Below, one piece after another: positions 60,701-64,000 of a DNA stretch of 64,000 nt. The translations under genes and the position numbers were made by a program. How positions within the stretch are numbered: the first letter of the stretch is position 1; every line of letters begins with the position of its first letter. The DNA is taken from assembly GCA_021613375.1 (NCBI GenBank), contig CM038716.1, positions 3,807,684 through 3,871,683 on the forward strand, given 5' to 3'. This DNA is from Megaleporinus macrocephalus. Its lineage: Eukaryota; Chordata; Actinopteri; Characiformes; Anostomidae. Below the pieces are notes generated by a model. That model had not been told where the DNA came from and did not search any database. It was given only the letters and a program-made list of their open reading frames with translations.

Positions 60701-61062
60701 TGGACCTTACCTCTGTTATGGAGGTCCACCAGAGCCTGGTACCAGGTGTCCTGCTCCAGCTCGCTGTCCGCGGCGATGGCGAAGTACTCGTCCTTGGTGT
60801 AAAGGGCGACCAGGTACTTGTTCTTGGAATCCGCTCTTTTGTTTATGTTGAAGCAGCTCTCGAGTGGAATTGACCTTTTAGGAGCCCCAGACTTGTGTCT
60901 CCATTTTTTCTCGTTCTCGTAGTACTCCAGCCTGGAAGGTCCGCTGGCGCTGGCAGCCCGCAGGACAAAAAACCTTTTGTGCATGCTTTTGGGTTTCCTT
61001 AAATAACCCACCTTTCTCACGTCCGAAAAATAGCCCTGCTCCGCGGAAGAGGGACTTGCCAT
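57765..61062 (-). CDS. irs1: Insulin receptor substrate 1, coding exon 1 (residues 1-1099 plus first base of codon 1100)
   Basis: IRS1 is the cytoplasmic docking protein phosphorylated by the insulin and IGF1 receptors; its phosphotyrosines recruit PI3-kinase p85, GRB2 and SHP2. The start ATG at 61062-61060 has A at -3 and G at +4. Visible parts are a PH domain (about 14-116, opening DVRKVGYLRKPKSMHKRFFV), an IRS-type PTB domain (about 141-245) and a long Ser/Pro-rich tail. YXXM motifs for p85 SH2 binding are at Y447, Y514, Y568, Y587, Y615, Y659, Y826 and Y876. The GRB2-type site is Y790 (EYVNIEF), and the C-terminal SHP2-type sites are Y1042 (NYIDLDL) and Y1080 (SAYASISF). S291 in RSRAESVTATSP aligns with the regulatory Ser312 of human IRS1. 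The predicted protein is 1,100 aa against about 1,242 in human. The order of motifs (YMPM, YMPM, YMMM, then LPRSFKH) fits IRS1 rather than IRS2. The exon ends at a GTAAGC donor in phase 1. Identity is near certain; the C-terminus depends on the splice inference. Confidence 0.97.
58024..58060 (-). repeat. GCN trinucleotide run encoding polyalanine in irs1
   Basis: On the plus strand this is (GCA)n followed by GCC units; on the coding strand it encodes nine consecutive alanines (residues 1004-1012) between the conserved blocks FENVWLKP and NGLNYIDLDL. Human IRS1 has no equivalent polyalanine here. It is a likely length-variable site. Confidence 0.9.
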
Positions 61063-61900
61063 TGTAGAAAACGTGGGCTCGGAGGACTGTTTAGCGCGAA
61101 TACTTTATCCAAAACTGGGGAAAAGGGAACAGCTGTGCAAAAAACAAGACTTTTTCCATTGAGAGAAAGTGTCCTGCCGCGCTGGTAAATTTGCTAAAGC
61201 AAAGCGCTTCAATTAGCTAGCGAGCTAGCAGCCAAAACAAGCAGTCAATATGTACCTCGGTGTCGTTACTGGTCCACTTTTTCGCGGCATGGTGCGCTTT
61301 TTGTCCCAAACGAGCGTAAACAAACCGCCAACGAACTTTCTACCATATCTAAGCCGGCTACTGAGGATGTCGAAAGGTGGTCTGGGGGGAAAGAAACAGC
61401 AAAAAATAAACTCCCCGTTTCAGTCCGGAGTTCCAAACGCGCTATCAAAACAAGCCCAGTCAGCGTACGACCCCATTTAGCCCAGCGAGCAGCGAACGAC
61501 TCACTCACTCACTGCAAATCCTGAAGTGCAGTCCGGACGAGCGGAGCTAAAAGTGATGCCTCCATAAGTTCGACGCGTCCAAACCGAACCAAAAAGTCTC
61601 AGTCCGGGCCGTAAGTCCGAGCTGCTTCTCTCAACTGCGCTCCGCAAGTCAACAAGCACAAACACAAACACACACACACAGCGAGCACCAGGGTCCCTCC
61701 GCAGCGCGCGCGCATGTGTGTGTGTTTGTATGGGGTAGCGTTAGCAGGCTCCTCAAGCCCAGCTCCACAGAGGCTGAACACGTGACTTTCCGATGCGTGG
61801 CCAGTTCAAAGGGGAGCTGCAGCCTAGCCTGTTACGATAGAGCGCCAAGGGCCGCCCACTCGAACCAGCCGCGCGTTCTGATTGGAGAGTCGGCACGTCC
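61063..61900 (-). promoter_or_regulatory. irs1: irs1 5'UTR and CpG-rich promoter region
   Basis: The stretch upstream of the irs1 ATG is GC-rich with many CpGs (around 61,480-61,900), in contrast to the AT-rich flanks. Read on the minus strand it has a CCAAT box (ATTGG on plus at 61881-61885). A CACGTGAC E-box of USF/TFE type lies at 61779-61786. I found no TATA box near a plausible start, consistent with a CpG-island promoter. The transcription start cannot be placed from sequence alone. Confidence 0.6.
61091..61159 (-). other. Candidate upstream ORF (22 codons) in the irs1 leader
   Basis: An ATG at 61159-61157 (context CTCTCAATGG, weak at -3) opens a 22-codon frame ending in TAA at 61093-61091, 28 bases before the irs1 ATG. 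It matters only if transcription starts upstream of 61,160, which is likely but unproven. A short uORF this close to the main start could damp translation. Confidence 0.35.
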
Positions 61901-61909
61901 ATCACGTTC

Positions 61910-62689
61910 AAGGGGAGGCAAAACAAAACAAAACAAAACCAAAAAAAAACTTTGGAAGTTTGCTGTAGCCGTAGGCGTAGTAAAAAAAAAGAAGGAAAGA
62001 AAGAAAGAAAAGAAGACGGCAGACGGATGTTATTTATTTATTTATGTATTTATTTATGTATTTATTGTTTGTATTATTGCAAAAAAAACTATTAATATTA
62101 CCATAATTAATTTAAAATTAACACACAAATAGCTTAAGATTAACATACAATTAACAAAGAAAAAACAGGAAAATTCCTCTGAACAAAAAGAATGGCAAAA
62201 GTTAAAAATCACGATCAAGTTTTGTTTCACGTCTAGAAAGTGATGAAACAACATAAAAAAGAGCAAGATAATACATAAAACAAGTGTTCAGTGCACACAT
62301 GTATGCGCCGCTCAGATCGACGGATGTTATTAATAACTTCACGGCGGTAAATCGTAACGGTTTCACTGCTGAAGGTGTGGCTCACAAGTGCACTAGCTCT
62401 CCTGAAGTGATTACATTTCATTCTCTGAGGTGATCAAGCGAGGAGATTATTAGGACTAGTCCGATTCCGAGAAGAGTCACCTCGCTCACCTCACAAATCA
62501 CACAGCAGACGACACACTGAGCCACCCTCATATCTCACCCTGAGGAAATGAGCTCATCAGCTTTAATTTGGGGACATTTGTTAGCTTTTAAACGCAGTCC
62601 TTCATTCAGACTTGAGGTTGGCGTTTCACTTTGAAACGACTCAGTTATGTGACCAACGCTGCCGCCTACAGTCTTGTGTGTGTACTCAG
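61910..62689. other. Interval upstream of irs1 without a recognised gene
   Basis: (AAAAC)n at 61,920-61,940, AAAG/AAGA-rich DNA to 62,015 and a (TTTA)n run 62,030-62,065, then AT-rich DNA. It may include distal irs1 promoter sequence (62,280-62,470 is less simple). Confidence 0.4.
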
Positions 62690-63310
62690 AGGGGAACTCC
62701 ACCGACTTTAAAATTCCTTCATAAATTCAGTCCGACGTAAAGAGCAATTCACAGTGGTTTAATGTGAAATGTTTTGGGACTGAATATATACACATTTATT
62801 GACATACAGCTGGTTAAAATTCATGCAAAGTTAAATTTCTGGAAACAGCTTAATCACAATGAGGTGGCAACTAATGCAGTTTTTAGAAGCGAAATTAAAG
62901 AGGAACTCCATCGATTGTTCAAAATTTAATTCAGAGTCATTCAGAGTGATTTGTTGTGGAATGATTCATTTGTAGAGATTTAGATCTTGTGTGAAATAAG
63001 TCTGCAACACAAATAAGCCATTTGATTGATTATAAAAAACACTTATGAACGTGCATGTGTGTTCTGATGTTATATATAATGTTAATTGTGGTAAAATGAT
63101 GGTAAATTTAAGGAAAATACCTTTTCTTTTTGGGCTTTTTTGCATTAAAACATCCTTCATGTATCTGCCCACAGCAAATGGATTAAAATAGATTGATTAA
63201 ATATCTAGGCCCAATACAGGCCCAAGCTTTATCACAAAACTACTGTAAAAGTAAGACCTGCTTCATGTACGGACTTTCCGTAAGGGAGCTGTTAAAGGTG
63301 GGCATCTTAT
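62690..63310. mobile_element. MITE-like repeats starting GGAACTCCA(C/T)CGA, nested or tandem
   Basis: Starts at about 62,690 (GAGGGGAACTCCACCGACTT) and again at about 62,897 (AAGAGGAACTCCATCGATTG), both followed by ATTCAGAGT/AATTCAG-type sequence. Related to 28,356-28,810. Confidence 0.45.
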
Positions 63311-63467
63311 CACCACCACTGTGAACAATTCCGACTTAGCAAGTTGTATTTCCCCTTCCGGCTAGTGTTGATGAATCCACCCCTCCCCAATATGTTAGAC
63401 GGCACCAATTGAAATCTGCTCATATATCCATTATCCAGCATTCCGCTAACTTAATTACTGTCTTTAG

Positions 63468-63469
63468 TG

Positions 63470-63512
<43 letters not shown>
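63468..63512. repeat. TAA trinucleotide microsatellite
   Basis: About 15 AAT/TAA units. Confidence 0.95.
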
Positions 63513-63513
<1 letters not shown>

Positions 63514-64000
63514 TTATAAAAGTGTGCACTGAGCTTGATGGCCTTTTAAAAGCTCCTAACTTTATGGACTCTGTTTGCCGAAGGTCATTATCTGCAGATC
63601 TGAGGTCACGTAGTTGGAACATAACCAGACAGATATTCAGTGATGTGCGAGGTTATTGTAGAGCTTTACAATAAAGTAAAAATACATTAAAGTCTATCCA
63701 GGTAACCAGCGCAGTTCCATGCTGGGATTAACGCTGCTGCATTATTGATAGACCGTGCTATAATACCAAACAATAATCATCTAATTTTATAATATAAATA
63801 TTAATTATTTATATAAAAGGTTCTCTGCGCATGTACTTCATTAAATAATTTTTTCCAACATGTGCATTTAATTTGTTTATACACGCATTTGCAGTTTTAA
63901 TGTTCAGGCCCGCTGGCCAAAGCTGGCCCTTGAGGATGTTTTACTTGGACCACTAGAAAGGCTTGGACCCCTCCCACACCACCCCCCTTGCCCACGTACA
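63513..64000. other. Interval without recognisable features
   Basis: AT-rich. No gene. Confidence 0.45.

Noticed and set aside
57852..60873. Plus-strand frames antisense to irs1
   Set aside because: Shadows of the GC-rich irs1 coding exon. None resembles a protein.
61266..61508. 80-codon minus-strand frame upstream of irs1 as a uORF
   Set aside because: Its first codon is GTG, not ATG, and no in-frame ATG gives a credible start. Only the 22-codon ATG frame at 61159-61091 was kept as a candidate.

Overview
ORGANISM. This is vertebrate nuclear DNA, most likely from a teleost and probably an otophysan such as a characiform. The teleost call rests on the one clear gene, an insulin receptor substrate 1 (irs1) orthologue in teleost form, and on the repeats: Tc1-like elements, hAT and other MITEs, fish L2/CR1-type LINEs, and long CA/TA/GA microsatellites. 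The otophysan call is inference from the hairpin repeat at 525-929 and rests on memory of that family. I see no bacterial or viral genes, operons, CRISPR arrays, tRNA or rRNA genes, or endogenous retrovirus. LAYOUT. Positions 1-38,240 contain no gene I can support. They are a repeat-rich intergenic tract. It holds a 2.1-kb 24-bp minisatellite (3047-5144), a decayed LINE complex (about 8,570-11,150), a microsatellite cluster (12.57-13.35 kb), hAT insertions with 8-bp target duplications (2241-2916 and 16748-17566), an internally deleted Tc1 element with perfect 31-bp ends (23006-23671), a 21-bp minisatellite (26787-27430), an 83-bp tandem array (32740-33975), a 100-bp array inside a longer noncoding repeat (34430-36115), and a dead Tc1 transposase (37710-38130). 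A few non-repetitive islands look like possible conserved noncoding elements. GENE. irs1 occupies about 38,250 to 61,800 on the minus strand. Exon 1 (57765-61062 plus 5'UTR) encodes 1,099 residues and the first base of codon 1100. A strong acceptor 16.5 kb away (41229/41228) supplies the other two bases of that codon and then an immediate TGA. The predicted protein is therefore 1,100 aa, and exon 2 (about 41228-38250) is almost entirely 3'UTR, ending near an AATAAA at 38275-38270. The protein has a PH domain, an IRS-type PTB domain and a long tail with eight YXXM motifs plus GRB2- and SHP2-type tyrosines. It is the docking adaptor that couples insulin/IGF receptors to PI3-kinase and MAPK signalling. 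INTRON AND PROMOTER. The 16.5-kb intron holds a second hAT copy, a LINE esterase fragment, a large foldback (48254-49048), a CpG-rich candidate regulatory element with Sp1, CCAAT and RFX-like motifs (52540-52930), and a candidate enhancer with a perfect DR5 nuclear-receptor site (55350-55366). The irs1 promoter and 5'UTR lie in the CpG-rich stretch 61,063-61,900. Beyond it there are only repeats to the end of the window. Nothing here amounts to a new multigene system. The most unusual items are the minisatellite that appears to be built from a MITE terminus and reverses polarity at one end, the stop codon completed by splicing in irs1, and the intronic DR5 element.
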